A stretch of 64,000 nucleotides of DNA from Zeimonas sediminis (GTDB taxonomy: Bacteria; Pseudomonadota; Gammaproteobacteria; Burkholderiales; Burkholderiaceae_E). Location: the NCBI RefSeq assembly GCF_023721795.1, contig NZ_JAMQYE010000001.1, positions 62,001-126,000 of the forward strand. Direction: 5' to 3'. How positions within the stretch are numbered: position 1 is the first letter of the stretch; each line of letters starts with the position of its first letter. A model generated the notes under the pieces. It ran no database searches and was not told the DNA's origin. It saw only the letters and a program-made list of their open reading frames with translations. Shown here piece by piece: positions 46,906 through 57,036 of this stretch. The position numbers and the translations under genes are program-made.

Positions 46906-47801
46906 GCGAAGGCGGTCGCCGGCAGGCGGATGAAGCGCTCGCGGCCGGTGAACAGCAGGTAGTGCCTGCCCTGGCAGCGGCCGATCATCGTGATGCCGAT
47001 GCGCCGCGCGATGTCCCAGCCCATCTGCGTGAGCCCGGAGCGCGAGACCAGGAACGGGATTCCCATCTGTGCGCACTTGATGACCATCTCGGAGGTGAGC
47101 CGGCCGGTCGTGTAGAAGATCTTGTCGTCGCCGGACACGCCCTCGAGCCACATCCAGCCGGCGATCGCATCGACCGCGTTGTGCCGGCCCACGTCCTCGA
47201 CGAAGCGCAGGATCTCGCCCCTGTCCTCGCCGGCGTTGGAGCACAGCGCGCAGCCGTGGACCGCGCCGGCCACCTTGTAGATCGACTCGTGCCTGCGCAC
47301 CCGGTCCATGACGGTGTAGAGGGTCTCCTCGGTCAGCCGCTTTTCCCCGGGCAGCCTGATCCGGTCGAGTTCCTCCATCAGGTCGCCGAACACCGTGCCC
47401 TGGCCGCAGCCGGTGGTCACCGTGCGCTTGCCCAGTCGCCCCTCGAGCGCCTCGCCGCGCTCGGCGTCGTCCCAGATCGTGGTGCCGTGCTCTGCGAGCG
47501 AACGCGAGGTGATCGCGACCGAATCGGTCTCCCAGTCGACCTGGACCGCGGCGATCTCGTCGACGCTGGCCACGATCCGCTGGTTGCGCAGGTAGCCGAG
47601 CGCCAGGTGGGCCGGGGCGGCGCCCAGCGTCATCAGCGTGACCAGCTCCCGCTTGTCCAGGTAGACAGTGAGCGGGTGCTCGCCGGCGATCGCGGTCGGC
47701 ACGGTCTCGCCGCGCTCGTTGACCGCGTCGACGTCGAAGGTCGTGGGCCGGGGCTCGTCGACGAGCCGCGGGCGGTATCGCCGGGCCTGCTCGGGCGCCA
47801 T
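46902..47801 (-). CDS. fdhD: Formate dehydrogenase sulfurtransferase FdhD
   Basis: A 299-residue protein that passes sulfur from a cysteine desulfurase to bis-MGD, needed for formate dehydrogenase activity. The sulfur-carrying CxxC is in VAGAVHGCALCSNAGED. TGCGQGTVFGD and FVEDVGRHNAVDAIAGWMW match FdhD. Its presence directly supports a cysteine-type metal-bis-MGD formate dehydrogenase next door. It is overlapped by mobA (ATGA) and preceded by moaA with a 5-base gap. Confidence 0.94.
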   Translation of the reverse strand: MAPEQARRYRPRLVDEPRPTTFDVDAVNERGETVPTAIAGEHPLTVYLDKRELVTLMTLGAAPAHLALGYLRNQRIVASVDEIAAVQVDWETDSVAITSRSLAEHGTTIWDDAERGEALEGRLGKRTVTTGCGQGTVFGDLMEELDRIRLPGEKRLTEETLYTVMDRVRRHESIYKVAGAVHGCALCSNAGEDRGEILRFVEDVGRHNAVDAIAGWMWLEGVSGDDKIFYTTGRLTSEMVIKCAQMGIPFLVSRSGLTQMGWDIARRIGITMIGRCQGRHYLLFTGRERFIRLPATAFA

Positions 47802-47806
47802 CGCGA

Positions 47807-48910
<1,104 letters not shown>

Positions 48911-48927
48911 GACGTACCAGTTGCTAT

Positions 48928-48945
48928 GCTTGCATGTTAACAAGC
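48928..48945. promoter_or_regulatory. Inverted repeat between moaA and the formate dehydrogenase genes
   Basis: GCTTG (48928-48932) and CAAGC (48941-48945) flank the 8-base spacer CATGTTAA. This short A/T-rich region is the only shared upstream sequence of the divergent moaA unit and DUF3305, so it is a candidate operator or promoter element. Confidence 0.35.
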
Positions 48946-48970
48946 CGGACCCACGGACACGGAGTAGGCA

Positions 48971-49537
48971 TTGAGCGATCAGGAGATTAGGGGACAGCCG
49001 GTGGAGCGGACCGAGCCGGTGCCGGTGATCGCGCGCTTCGCCCGGCAGGCGGCCGACGATCGGTGGCAGGCTGGCGGCTGGCGCCTGGTCGCGGTCGAGC
49101 CCTGCGAGCCCGGCGCGGGGGTGGCCGGCGCCGAGCCGCTCGCGATCCAGCTCTTCGCCGACGAGGCCGAGGGCTACTACCTGAACCTGAGCGGCAGCGA
49201 GCCGTCGATCTTCGTGAAGTGGCGCCTGCCCGAGGACGAAGCAGGCGTGGCCGGTCTCGAGGGCGAGCCGATCCCGCTGGCGGTCAGCCTCAGCTACAAC
49301 GAGGCGGGCCGCTGGATGGACGGGGGCGAGCGGGTCGACCGGGTGCCGATGCCCGACGAGCTCGCGCCCTGGCTCGCGGAGTTCGTCGGACTCCACTGGA
49401 AGCCCGAGACGGGCCGCAAGAAGCGCGGGCCGAAGCCCTCGTTCATGCGGCGCGAGGAGTTCGCCGGCATGGTCGAGCGGGAGAGGGCGGGCGGAGCGGC
49501 GGCGCGGCCGGATCGGGAAGGGCGTCGGGATGTCTGA
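48971..49537 (+). CDS. DUF3305 protein of the formate dehydrogenase locus
   Basis: A 188-residue soluble protein matching DUF3305, a family found beside periplasmic formate dehydrogenases. It has no signal peptide. Central strands ([50 protein letters not shown]) are followed by a charged tail ([19 protein letters not shown]). The start is TTG at 48971, with GGAG 6 bases upstream. It overlaps the start of DUF3306 by 8 bases. Function unknown; probably assembly or electron-transfer related. Confidence 0.8.
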   Translation: MSDQEIRGQPVERTEPVPVIARFARQAADDRWQAGGWRLVAVEPCEPGAGVAGAEPLAIQLFADEAEGYYLNLSGSEPSIFVKWRLPEDEAGVAGLEGEPIPLAVSLSYNEAGRWMDGGERVDRVPMPDELAPWLAEFVGLHWKPETGRKKRGPKPSFMRREEFAGMVERERAGGAAARPDREGRRDV

Positions 49538-50276
49538 GCGTTTCCTGTCGAGGTGGGCCCGGCGCAAGCGGGAGCAGGCGGCCGAGCAGCCCGCCGAGAC
49601 GCCCCCCGGCACGACGCCCCCCGGCGCGACGCCGTCCGCCGACGCGCGCGGCGAGCAGAACCCGCGGTCGCCTGCCTCCCCCGGCGAGGCCGCGCTGCGC
49701 AGCGGCACCGGCGCTGCGGGCGAGGCGCCGCAAGTCGAAGCCCGCATCGCCGGCGTGCAGCCGGCCGAAGCGGAGCCGCCGGAACTGCCGCCAGTCGAAT
49801 CGCTGACCCCGGAGTCCGACTTCCGGCCTTTCCTACGCGACGGCGTCCCGCCCGCCACCCGCAGCGCCGCGCTGAAGAAGCTCTTCGCCGATCCGGCCTT
49901 CAACGTGATGGACGGCCTCGACGTCTACATCGAGGATTTCGGCAAGACCGAGCCGGTGCCCGAGTCGCTGCTGAAGGGGCTGGCGCAGTCCCGCCTGCTG
50001 GGTCTGGTCGGCGAGCCCGATCAGGCCGGCGGACGGGCCGCGGAGCCGGCCGCCGGGCAGACCGCGGGGCAGACCGCGGGGCAGACCGCGGGGCAGACCG
50101 CAGGGCAGGCCGCAGGGTCGCCCGCCCAGCCGGCCGCGCCGCTGGCCGCCGGGGAAGGGGCCGGGCCCGCGAACACGCAGGCCGCCGAATCGTCGCAGCA
50201 GGCAGCGCAGGGCTTGCACGACGCGGAGGACTCGCGATCCGCGATTTCCCCCGACCCGATTTCCCCCAAACCCTGA
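49530..50276 (+). CDS. DUF3306 protein of the formate dehydrogenase locus
   Basis: A 248-residue protein with [16 protein letters not shown] at its N terminus and a conserved core at about 88-168 ([40 protein letters not shown]). The latter is the recognisable DUF3306 region. The rest is low-complexity, including four AGQT repeats encoded by a 12-bp tandem array. No signal or membrane segment is seen. It overlaps DUF3305 and precedes the poly-ferredoxin gene by 140 bases. Confidence 0.8.
   Translation: MSERFLSRWARRKREQAAEQPAETPPGTTPPGATPSADARGEQNPRSPASPGEAALRSGTGAAGEAPQVEARIAGVQPAEAEPPELPPVESLTPESDFRPFLRDGVPPATRSAALKKLFADPAFNVMDGLDVYIEDFGKTEPVPESLLKGLAQSRLLGLVGEPDQAGGRAAEPAAGQTAGQTAGQTAGQTAGQAAGSPAQPAAPLAAGEGAGPANTQAAESSQQAAQGLHDAEDSRSAISPDPISPKP
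50055..50114 (+). repeat. Five tandem copies of a 12-bp unit inside the DUF3306 gene
   Basis: Units of GGGCAGACCGCG occur at 50055, 50067, 50079, 50091 and 50103. The first three are identical; the fourth and fifth differ by one and two bases. Each encodes AGQT or a close variant, so a change in copy number would keep the reading frame. Confidence 0.85.
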
Positions 50277-50354
50277 AGGGGTTGCGAAAACCACACTCCT
50301 TGCGCCGGTATCATGTTATGAATACTCGGACATACGTTTCAGTGATAATGGTCT

Positions 50355-50371
50355 CCCGTAAGTCGTACGGG
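50355..50371 (+). promoter_or_regulatory. Palindrome in a low-G+C leader before the poly-ferredoxin gene
   Basis: CCCGTA (50355-50360) and TACGGG (50366-50371) flank AGTCG. The surrounding 120 bases (50281-50400) are about 48% G+C by my count, far below the window. This looks like a separate promoter/operator region for the formate dehydrogenase structural genes, or possibly an attenuator hairpin. Confidence 0.45.
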
Positions 50372-50416
50372 TTTCGCTTGCGGTTCCTTTCACGATAGAA
50401 GACGAAGAGCGCCCGC

Positions 50417-52561
50417 TTGGAGACGAGGGTCCTGGCCTGTAGCTGCAACGGCACCGTTGCACTGGACGACGCGATCGCCGATTCCGGCGCCCCGTCCCCG
50501 GCCGTTCGTGTCACCGAAGTTCGCGCGCTGTGCCGCCGCGACATGCCCCGCTTCCTCGAAGCGGCGTCGGGCGCCGACGACGTCCTCGTCACCTGTACCC
50601 AGGAAGCCCCGCTGTTCCGCGAGCTGGCCGAGGCCAGACGGTCGATCGCGCCGATCCGCTTCGTCAACATCCGCGAGCAGGCCGGATGGGGCAGCGAAGG
50701 CGATCGGGCCGGCCCCAAGATCGCCGCGCTGATCGCGATGGCCGCCGCGGCGGCGGACCAGCCCACTCCGACCGTCAGTTATCGCTCCGGCGGGCGCCTG
50801 CTGATCGTCGGCGACGCTGGCGCCGCGCTGTACTGGGCGCAGGAACTGCACGGCACGCTGTCGGTTTCGGTGCTGGTCACCGGCCGCGCGTGGGAGGCAC
50901 TGCCCGCCCGCCGCGACTTCCCGGTGTTCACCGGCGACGAGGTCCGGATCAGCGGCTGGCTCGGCGCCTTCGAGGCGGGCTGGCGGCAGCGCAATCCGAT
51001 CGACCTGGAAGCCTGCGTGCGTTGCGGCGCCTGCGTCGACGCCTGTCCCGAAGGGGCGATCGGGCCGTCGCTCCAGGTCGACCTCGATGCCTGTCGCTCG
51101 CACCGCGCGTGCGTGGCGGCCTGCGGCGAGATCGGCGCGATCGATTTCTCCCGGGCCGACGAGGCCCGCAGCGCGAGTTTCGACCTGGTGTTCGATCTTC
51201 GCCCGGCACCCGCCTTCGACTTCCATCAGCCGCCGCAGGGCTATGTGCACGCCGGCAACGATCCGGCCGAGCAGATGCGCGCTGCGCTGAAGCTCGCGGG
51301 CATGGTCGGCGAGTTCGAGAAGCCGAAGTACTTCCGCTACGACGCCCGGATCTGCGCGCACGGGCGCAACGGCAAGACCGGCTGCACCGCCTGCATCGAC
51401 GTGTGCTCGACGCGCGCGATCCGCTCCGAGGGCGACCAGGTCCGCGTCGAGCCCCATCTGTGCATGGGCTGCGGCGGTTGCGCCTCGGTCTGCCCGTCGG
51501 GCGCGATGGCCTACGCCTATCCGCCGCCGTCGTCGCTCGGCGCCCGGCTTCGGGCGGGGCTCGCGGCCTTCCGCGGCCGCGGCGGCGCCGATCCGCGCCT
51601 GCTGTTCCACGACGGCGAGGCGGGGCTCGCGCTGATCGAGTCGCTCGCCCGCGACGGCGATCCCGGGGCCGGTCCGGCGGCCCGCAGGCCCGACGGGCCG
51701 GGCTTGCCGGCGGACCTGGTCCCGGTACCTGTTCACCATCCCGCTTCGGTCGGGCTCGACCTGGCCCTGGCGGCGATCGCCTGGGGCGCGGCGTCGGTCA
51801 CCGTGCTGTTCACCCCCGACACCGCCGAGCAGTACGCCGAGGAGCTCGAGAAGCAGTTCGAGACCGGGCGCCGCCTGCTGTCTGCCCTCGGTTTCGCCGG
51901 CCCGCGGCTCTCGGTGCTGCGCACCGGCGACCGCCTCGAGCTCGTCGACCGGCTGCGGCTTCGCGAGCGCATGCCGGCGGTCGACCGGCCCGCCACCTTC
52001 GCGCTGCCCGACGAGAAGCGCCGCGCGATCGAGTTCGCGCTGGTGCACCTGGCCGAACGGGCCGCGGCTGCCGGCACGCCCGCGGTTCGCGAGGTCGCGC
52101 TGCCCGCCGGCGCGCCCTTCGGCACGCTGGTCGTCGACCCGGCGGCCTGTACGCTGTGCATGGCCTGTGCGGGCGCCTGTCCGGAGTCGGCCTTGCAGGA
52201 CGGTGCCGACCTGCCGCAACTGCGCTTCATCGAGCGCAACTGCGTGCAGTGCGGGATCTGCGCCGACACCTGTCCGGAGCAGGCGATCACGCTGCAACCG
52301 CGCTACCTGTTCGCCGACGAGTCCAGGTCGCCCAGGGTGCTGAACGAGGCGCAGCCCTTCCACTGCATCGCCTGCGGCAAGCCCTTCGGCACGCGGCAGA
52401 TGATCGACAACATGACGGCCAGGCTGGCCACGCACTCGATGTTCGGCGGCAACGCGCTGCGGCGGCTGCAGATGTGCGCCGACTGCCGCGTCGTCGACAT
52501 GTTCTCGTCGAAGGACGAGGCAACGATCCACGATTTCCCGACCGGCAGGAGTGGCGCATGA
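50417..52561 (+). CDS. Poly-ferredoxin (4Fe-4S) protein of the formate dehydrogenase locus
   Basis: A 714-residue electron-transfer protein. Four classical CxxCxxCxxxCP clusters lie at Cys200-210, 349-359, 578-588 and 609-619. Two variant clusters lie at Cys226-236 and Cys313-330. A CxxC...CxxC zinc-ribbon-like site occurs at Cys650/653 and 687/690. A Rossmann-like segment (about 440-500) sits between the cluster pairs. The start is TTG at 50417, with GAAGAG 7 bases upstream; an in-frame TAG at 50396 rules out a longer start. There is no signal peptide, so it acts in the cytoplasm, perhaps in reductant delivery or enzyme maturation. It overlaps the TorD gene (ATGA). Confidence 0.85.
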   Translation: METRVLACSCNGTVALDDAIADSGAPSPAVRVTEVRALCRRDMPRFLEAASGADDVLVTCTQEAPLFRELAEARRSIAPIRFVNIREQAGWGSEGDRAGPKIAALIAMAAAAADQPTPTVSYRSGGRLLIVGDAGAALYWAQELHGTLSVSVLVTGRAWEALPARRDFPVFTGDEVRISGWLGAFEAGWRQRNPIDLEACVRCGACVDACPEGAIGPSLQVDLDACRSHRACVAACGEIGAIDFSRADEARSASFDLVFDLRPAPAFDFHQPPQGYVHAGNDPAEQMRAALKLAGMVGEFEKPKYFRYDARICAHGRNGKTGCTACIDVCSTRAIRSEGDQVRVEPHLCMGCGGCASVCPSGAMAYAYPPPSSLGARLRAGLAAFRGRGGADPRLLFHDGEAGLALIESLARDGDPGAGPAARRPDGPGLPADLVPVPVHHPASVGLDLALAAIAWGAASVTVLFTPDTAEQYAEELEKQFETGRRLLSALGFAGPRLSVLRTGDRLELVDRLRLRERMPAVDRPATFALPDEKRRAIEFALVHLAERAAAAGTPAVREVALPAGAPFGTLVVDPAACTLCMACAGACPESALQDGADLPQLRFIERNCVQCGICADTCPEQAITLQPRYLFADESRSPRVLNEAQPFHCIACGKPFGTRQMIDNMTARLATHSMFGGNALRRLQMCADCRVVDMFSSKDEATIHDFPTGRSGA

Positions 52562-53190
52562 GCGGCGACACCCGCGCGATCCCGGTCGCACCGGTCCTCG
52601 GCGACGAGGACCTCGCGCGGCGCGACTGGTACCTGCTGCTGGCGCGGCTGTTCCGCGAGCCGCCGGATGCGGCCGTGCTGTCGGCGGTGGCGGCGGCCGG
52701 CCCGGCGGAGCCGCCGGGCAGCGATGCGCCCGACCTGGTGCGCGCCTTCGCCGAGCTCGCGCTCGCCTGCGGGCAGTCCGATCCGGAATCGGTGCGGCAG
52801 GAGTTCGACGCCGCCTTCCTCGGCGTCGGCAAGGCCGAGGTGTTCCTGAACGCCTCCTGGCATCTCACCGGCTTCCTGAACGACCGGCCGCTCGTCGAGC
52901 TGCGCGATTGCCTGGCCGACCTGGGCCTGGCCCGTCGCGAAGACATCGGCGAGACCGAGGACCACATCGCCGCGTTGTGCGAGACGATGGCACTGCTGAT
53001 CGGCTCGCAGGACCCGCGGCTCGCTTCGGTCGACACGCAGCGGGAGTTCTTCCAGCGTTTCCTGGCCCCTTGGTTCGATTCGCTTTGCGACGCGATCGAG
53101 CGCTCGGGATCCACAGATTTCTACAAGCATGCCGCGCGGGCGGCGAGGGCATTCCTCGCCGTCGAACGCCAGGCATTCGACTTCGAGTGA
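52558..53190 (+). CDS. TorD-family molybdoenzyme chaperone
   Basis: A 210-residue helical protein. EEFDAAFLGVGKAEVFLNASWHLTGFLNDRP-like segments (VRQEFDAAFLGVG, ASWHLTGF) and the C-terminal DFYKHAARAARAFLAVE fit the TorD/DmsD family, which protects Tat-exported molybdoenzymes until the cofactor is loaded. The ATG overlaps the poly-ferredoxin stop codon. It is placed just ahead of the Tat-signal proteins it likely serves. Confidence 0.87.
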   Translation: MSGDTRAIPVAPVLGDEDLARRDWYLLLARLFREPPDAAVLSAVAAAGPAEPPGSDAPDLVRAFAELALACGQSDPESVRQEFDAAFLGVGKAEVFLNASWHLTGFLNDRPLVELRDCLADLGLARREDIGETEDHIAALCETMALLIGSQDPRLASVDTQREFFQRFLAPWFDSLCDAIERSGSTDFYKHAARAARAFLAVERQAFDFE

Positions 53191-53201
53191 GGAGTGACGT
53201 G

Positions 53202-53408
53202 ATGAAAGCGACGAAATCCGTTTCCGGGCGGCGGGGGTTCCTGCTCGGCGCAGGCGCCGCGGGCGCGGCGGGCGCCGCGGTGATCGCCACGAAGGGTTCG
53301 CTGCCTGCCGGCGGCGAGGCGCCCAAGCCCGAGAAGCATGCGAAGGGCGGGGGCGGCTATCACGTCACCGACCACGTGCGGCACTACTACCGCACGACCA
53401 CGGTTTGA
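53202..53408 (+). CDS. Small Tat-signal protein of the formate dehydrogenase region
   Basis: A 68-residue protein with a twin-arginine signal ([22 protein letters not shown]) and a short mature part rich in Lys, Gly and His that ends HVTDHVRHYYRTTTV. It matches the tiny 'formate dehydrogenase region Tat target' family found directly before the catalytic subunit. GAGGAG lies 7 bases upstream of the ATG. It may be exported with the enzyme or act as a small subunit; its function is unproven. Confidence 0.82.
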   Translation: MKATKSVSGRRGFLLGAGAAGAAGAAVIATKGSLPAGGEAPKPEKHAKGGGGYHVTDHVRHYYRTTTV

Positions 53409-53425
53409 GAAAGGGGAGATCGATC

Positions 53426-56374
53426 ATGCAACTTCAGCGCAAGTCCGGTGGCGCCCCGATCGCGGGCGGGCTCACGGCGAGCCTCGCGCGCGGGATTCAC
53501 TCGGCGGCGTTCGGCGCCACGATGGATCGACGCAGCTTCCTGAAGCGGTCCGGCATCGGCGTGGGCGCCGGGGCCGCCGTTGCGGGCCTTTCCACCGGCA
53601 TGATGACGCCGGCGGCGAAGGCCCAGCAGGCCTCGGGCGCGAAGGCCGAGGTCCGCCGCACGGTCTGTACCCACTGCTCGGTCGGCTGCGCGATCGACGC
53701 GGTCGTCGAGAACGGCGTCTGGGTCCGGCAGGAGCCGGTGTTCGATTCCCCGATCAACCTCGGCGCGCACTGCGCCAAGGGCGCCTCGATCCGCGAGCAC
53801 GGCCACGGCGAGTACCGCCTCAAGACGCCGATGAAGCTGGTCGACGGCAAGTACCAGCGCATCAGCTGGAAGCAGGCGCTCGACGAGATCAGCGCGAAGC
53901 TCGACGCGATCCGCAAGGAATCGGGCCCCGACTCGGTGTTCTGGGTGGGCTCGTCCAAGCACAACAACGAGCAGGCCTACATGATGCGCAAGTTCGTGTC
54001 GTTCTACGGCACGAACAACATGGACCACCAGGCGCGGATCTGCCACTCCACCACGGTGGCGGGCGTCGCGAACACCTGGGGTTACGGCGCGATGACGAAC
54101 TCGTACAACGACATGCAGAACACCAAGTGCGCGTTGTACATCGGTTCGAACGCGGCCGAGGCGCACCCGGTGTCGATGCTGCACATGCTTCACGCCAAGG
54201 AAACCGGCGCGAAGATGATCGTCGTGGATCCGCGCTTCACGCGCACCGCGGCCAAGGCCGACGAGTACGTCCGCATCCGCTCCGGCACCGACATTCCGTT
54301 CCTGTTCGGCCTGCTGCACCACATCTTCAAGAACGGCTGGGAAGACAAGAAGTACATCAACGACCGCGTCTACGGCATGGACAAGGTCCGCGAAGAGGTC
54401 ATGACCAAGTGGACGCCGGACAAGGTCGAGGAGGCCTGCGGCGTGTCCGAGGCCCAGATGGCCAAGGTCGCCGAGATGTTCGCGAAGAACCGGCCCTCGA
54501 CCATCGTCTGGTGCATGGGCCAGACCCAGCACACGATCGGCAACGCGATGGTCCGCGCGTCGTGCATCCTGCAGCTCGCGCTGGGCAACATCGGCGTCTC
54601 GGGCGGCGGCGCCAACATTTTCCGCGGCCACGACAACGTGCAGGGCGCGACCGACGTCGGCCCGAACCCGGACTCGCTGCCCGGCTACTACGGCCTCGCC
54701 GAAGGCTCGTGGAAGCACTTCTCGGCGGTCTGGGGCGTCGACTTCGACTGGATCAAGGAGCGTTTCGCGCCGGGCATGATGTCCAAGTCGGGCATGACCG
54801 TGTCACGCTGGGTCGACGGCGTGCTCGAGGCCAAGGGCGTGTCCGACCAGCCGAACCCGCTGCGCGGCGTCGTGTTCTGGGGCCACGCGCCGAACTCGCA
54901 GACCCGCGGCCTCGACATGAAGAAGGCCTTCGACAAGCTCGACCTGCTGGTCGTCGTCGACCCGTATCCGTCGGCCACGGCAGCGATGGCCGCAATGCCC
55001 GGCGACGCGAAGGACCTGAACCCGAACCGTGCGGTCTACCTGCTGCCGGCCGCCACGCAGTTCGAGACCGCCGGCTCCTGCACCGCTTCGAACCGCTCGA
55101 TCCAGTGGCGCGAGAAGGTCATCGAGCCGCTGTTCGAGTCGATGCCCGACCACACGATCATGCAGGCCTTCGCCGATCGCCTCGGCTTCGGCGAGCAGCT
55201 GTCGAAGAACTTCAAGCTGACGAGCTTCCAGAAGCACGGCGTCGAGTGGCGCGAGCCCGAGGTCGAGTCCGTGCTGCGCGAGATCAACCGCGGCATCTGG
55301 ACGATCGGCTACACCGGCCAGTCGCCGGAGCGGCTGAAGCTTCACATGAAGCACATGAACACCTTCGACGTGAAGTCGCTGCGCGCAAACGGCGGCCCCT
55401 GCGACGGCGACTACTTCGGTCTGCCCTGGCCCTGTTTCGGCACGCCCGAGCTCAAGCACCCCGGGTCGCCGAACCTGTACCAGACCGACCGTCACGTGAT
55501 GGAAGGCGGCGGCAACTTCCGCGCCAACTTCGGCGTCGAGCGCGAGGGCGTCTCGCTGCTGGCCGGCGACGGCTCCCACTCGAAGGGCGCCGAGATCCAG
55601 ACCGGCTACCCCGAGTTCACCGCCGACATGCTGAAGAAGCTCGGCTGGTGGGACGATCTCACCGAGGACGAGAAGAAAGCGGCCGAGGGCAAGAACTGGA
55701 AGACCGACCTCTCGGGCGGCATCCAGCGCGTCGCGATGAAGCACGGCTGCCACCCGTTCGGCAACGCGAAGGCCAGGGCGGTCGTCTGGAACTTCCCGGA
55801 TCCGGTCCCGGTTCACCGCGAGCCGCTGTACGGCAACCGGCCCGACCTGATGGCCAAGTACCCGACGCACGACGACAAGAACAAGTTCTGGCGTCTGCCG
55901 ACGCTGTACAAGACGGTGCAGCAGAAGAACATCGCGGACGGGCTCGAGAAGAAGTTCCCGATCGTGCTGACCTCCGGCCGGCTGGTCGAGTACGAGGGCG
56001 GCGGCGAGGAGACGCGCTCGAACCCGTGGCTCGCCGAGCTGCAGCAGGACTCCTTCGTCGAGCTCAATCCGCGCGCGGCCAACGACCGCGGCATCCGCAA
56101 CGGCGAGTACGTCTGGGTGAGCACCCCGACCGGCGCCAGGATGAAGGTCAAGGCCCTGGTCACCGAGCGCGTGTCGGCCGATCATGCCTTCATGCCCTTC
56201 CACTTCTCCGGCTGGTGGCAGGGCAAGGACATGAAGGCCTTCTATCCGGAAGGCGCGGCGCCGATCGTGCGCGGCGAGGCGGTCAACACCGGCACGACCT
56301 ACGGCTACGACTCGGTCACGATGATGCAGGAAACCAAGACCACGATCTGCCAGATCGAGAAGGCCACGGCCTGA
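53426..56374 (+). CDS. fdhA: Formate dehydrogenase catalytic (alpha) subunit, molybdopterin, Tat-exported
   Basis: A 982-residue periplasmic enzyme that oxidises formate to CO2. After about 32 residues comes the Tat motif MDRRSFLKRSG and a cleavage site near AKAQQA. The N-terminal [4Fe-4S] is bound by Cys81, 84 and 88 plus a later Cys near 115 (VCTHCSVGC, GAHCAKGA). The active-site residue is cysteine (Cys206 in ARICHSTT), not selenocysteine, and the next residue is the catalytic-type histidine. Molybdopterin-binding domains fill the rest. AAGGGGAG precedes the ATG. It is followed by the Fe-S subunit. Confidence 0.95.
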   Translation: MQLQRKSGGAPIAGGLTASLARGIHSAAFGATMDRRSFLKRSGIGVGAGAAVAGLSTGMMTPAAKAQQASGAKAEVRRTVCTHCSVGCAIDAVVENGVWVRQEPVFDSPINLGAHCAKGASIREHGHGEYRLKTPMKLVDGKYQRISWKQALDEISAKLDAIRKESGPDSVFWVGSSKHNNEQAYMMRKFVSFYGTNNMDHQARICHSTTVAGVANTWGYGAMTNSYNDMQNTKCALYIGSNAAEAHPVSMLHMLHAKETGAKMIVVDPRFTRTAAKADEYVRIRSGTDIPFLFGLLHHIFKNGWEDKKYINDRVYGMDKVREEVMTKWTPDKVEEACGVSEAQMAKVAEMFAKNRPSTIVWCMGQTQHTIGNAMVRASCILQLALGNIGVSGGGANIFRGHDNVQGATDVGPNPDSLPGYYGLAEGSWKHFSAVWGVDFDWIKERFAPGMMSKSGMTVSRWVDGVLEAKGVSDQPNPLRGVVFWGHAPNSQTRGLDMKKAFDKLDLLVVVDPYPSATAAMAAMPGDAKDLNPNRAVYLLPAATQFETAGSCTASNRSIQWREKVIEPLFESMPDHTIMQAFADRLGFGEQLSKNFKLTSFQKHGVEWREPEVESVLREINRGIWTIGYTGQSPERLKLHMKHMNTFDVKSLRANGGPCDGDYFGLPWPCFGTPELKHPGSPNLYQTDRHVMEGGGNFRANFGVEREGVSLLAGDGSHSKGAEIQTGYPEFTADMLKKLGWWDDLTEDEKKAAEGKNWKTDLSGGIQRVAMKHGCHPFGNAKARAVVWNFPDPVPVHREPLYGNRPDLMAKYPTHDDKNKFWRLPTLYKTVQQKNIADGLEKKFPIVLTSGRLVEYEGGGEETRSNPWLAELQQDSFVELNPRAANDRGIRNGEYVWVSTPTGARMKVKALVTERVSADHAFMPFHFSGWWQGKDMKAFYPEGAAPIVRGEAVNTGTTYGYDSVTMMQETKTTICQIEKATA

Positions 56375-56412
56375 TCCGCATCGCGCGATAGAAAGGTACA
56401 AGGGGAATACAG

Positions 56413-57033
56413 ATGGCCCGAATGAAGTTTCTTTGCGATGCCGAGCGTTGCATCGAGTGCAACGGCTGCGTCACGGCCTGCAAGCAGGAGCACGAGGTGC
56501 CCTGGGGCGTGAACCGCCGCCGGGTGGTCACGATCAACGACGGCGTGCCCGGCGAGCGCTCGATCTCGGTCGCCTGCATGCACTGCTCCGACGCGCCCTG
56601 CATGGCGGTCTGCCCGGTCGACTGCTTCTACCGCACCGACGAGGGCGTGGTGCTGCACGACAAGGACCTGTGCATCGGCTGCGGCTACTGCTTCTACGCC
56701 TGCCCGTTCGGCGCGCCGCAGTTCCCGCAGGCCGGCGCATTCGGCATGCGCGGCAAGATGGACAAGTGCACGTTCTGCGCCGGCGGCCCGGACAAGGACG
56801 GCACCGAGGCCGAGTTCAAGAAGTACGGCCGCAACCGGCTCGCCGAAGGCAAGCTGCCGGCCTGTGCGGAGATGTGCTCGACCAAGGCGCTGCTGGGCGG
56901 CGACGGCGACATCGTTGCCGACATCTATCGCCAGCGCGTGCTGAACCGGGGCAAGGGCGCCGAGGTCTGGGGCTGGGGCACGGCCTACGGACCCGGCCAG
57001 AAGCAGGGTGCGCCGGCGCGCCAGGGGAGCTGA
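56413..57033 (+). CDS. fdhB: Formate dehydrogenase iron-sulfur (beta) subunit
   Basis: A 206-residue electron-transfer subunit with four [4Fe-4S] cluster motifs: CIECNGCVTACKQEH, CMHCSDAPCMAVCPVD, CIGCGYCFYACPFG, and CTFC with CAEMC further on. It has no signal peptide of its own, as expected for a subunit exported together with the Tat-carrying catalytic subunit. It passes electrons from the catalytic subunit to the cytochrome b subunit. The next gene begins 3 bases after its stop. Confidence 0.93.
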   Translation: MARMKFLCDAERCIECNGCVTACKQEHEVPWGVNRRRVVTINDGVPGERSISVACMHCSDAPCMAVCPVDCFYRTDEGVVLHDKDLCIGCGYCFYACPFGAPQFPQAGAFGMRGKMDKCTFCAGGPDKDGTEAEFKKYGRNRLAEGKLPACAEMCSTKALLGGDGDIVADIYRQRVLNRGKGAEVWGWGTAYGPGQKQGAPARQGS

Positions 57034-57036
57034 GCG

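Noticed and set aside
50055-50114. CRISPR-like regular repeat
   Set aside because: The units are 12 bases with no spacers and encode in-frame AGQT repeats within DUF3306.
54041-54043. Possible selenocysteine in formate dehydrogenase
   Set aside because: The active-site codon is TGC (Cys206), not TGA. The enzyme is a cysteine-type formate dehydrogenase.
53387-54718. 443-residue minus-strand frame opposite the formate dehydrogenase gene
   Set aside because: It is antisense to a gene with clear catalytic motifs; its translation is Val/Ala/His/Arg-rich and has no family match.
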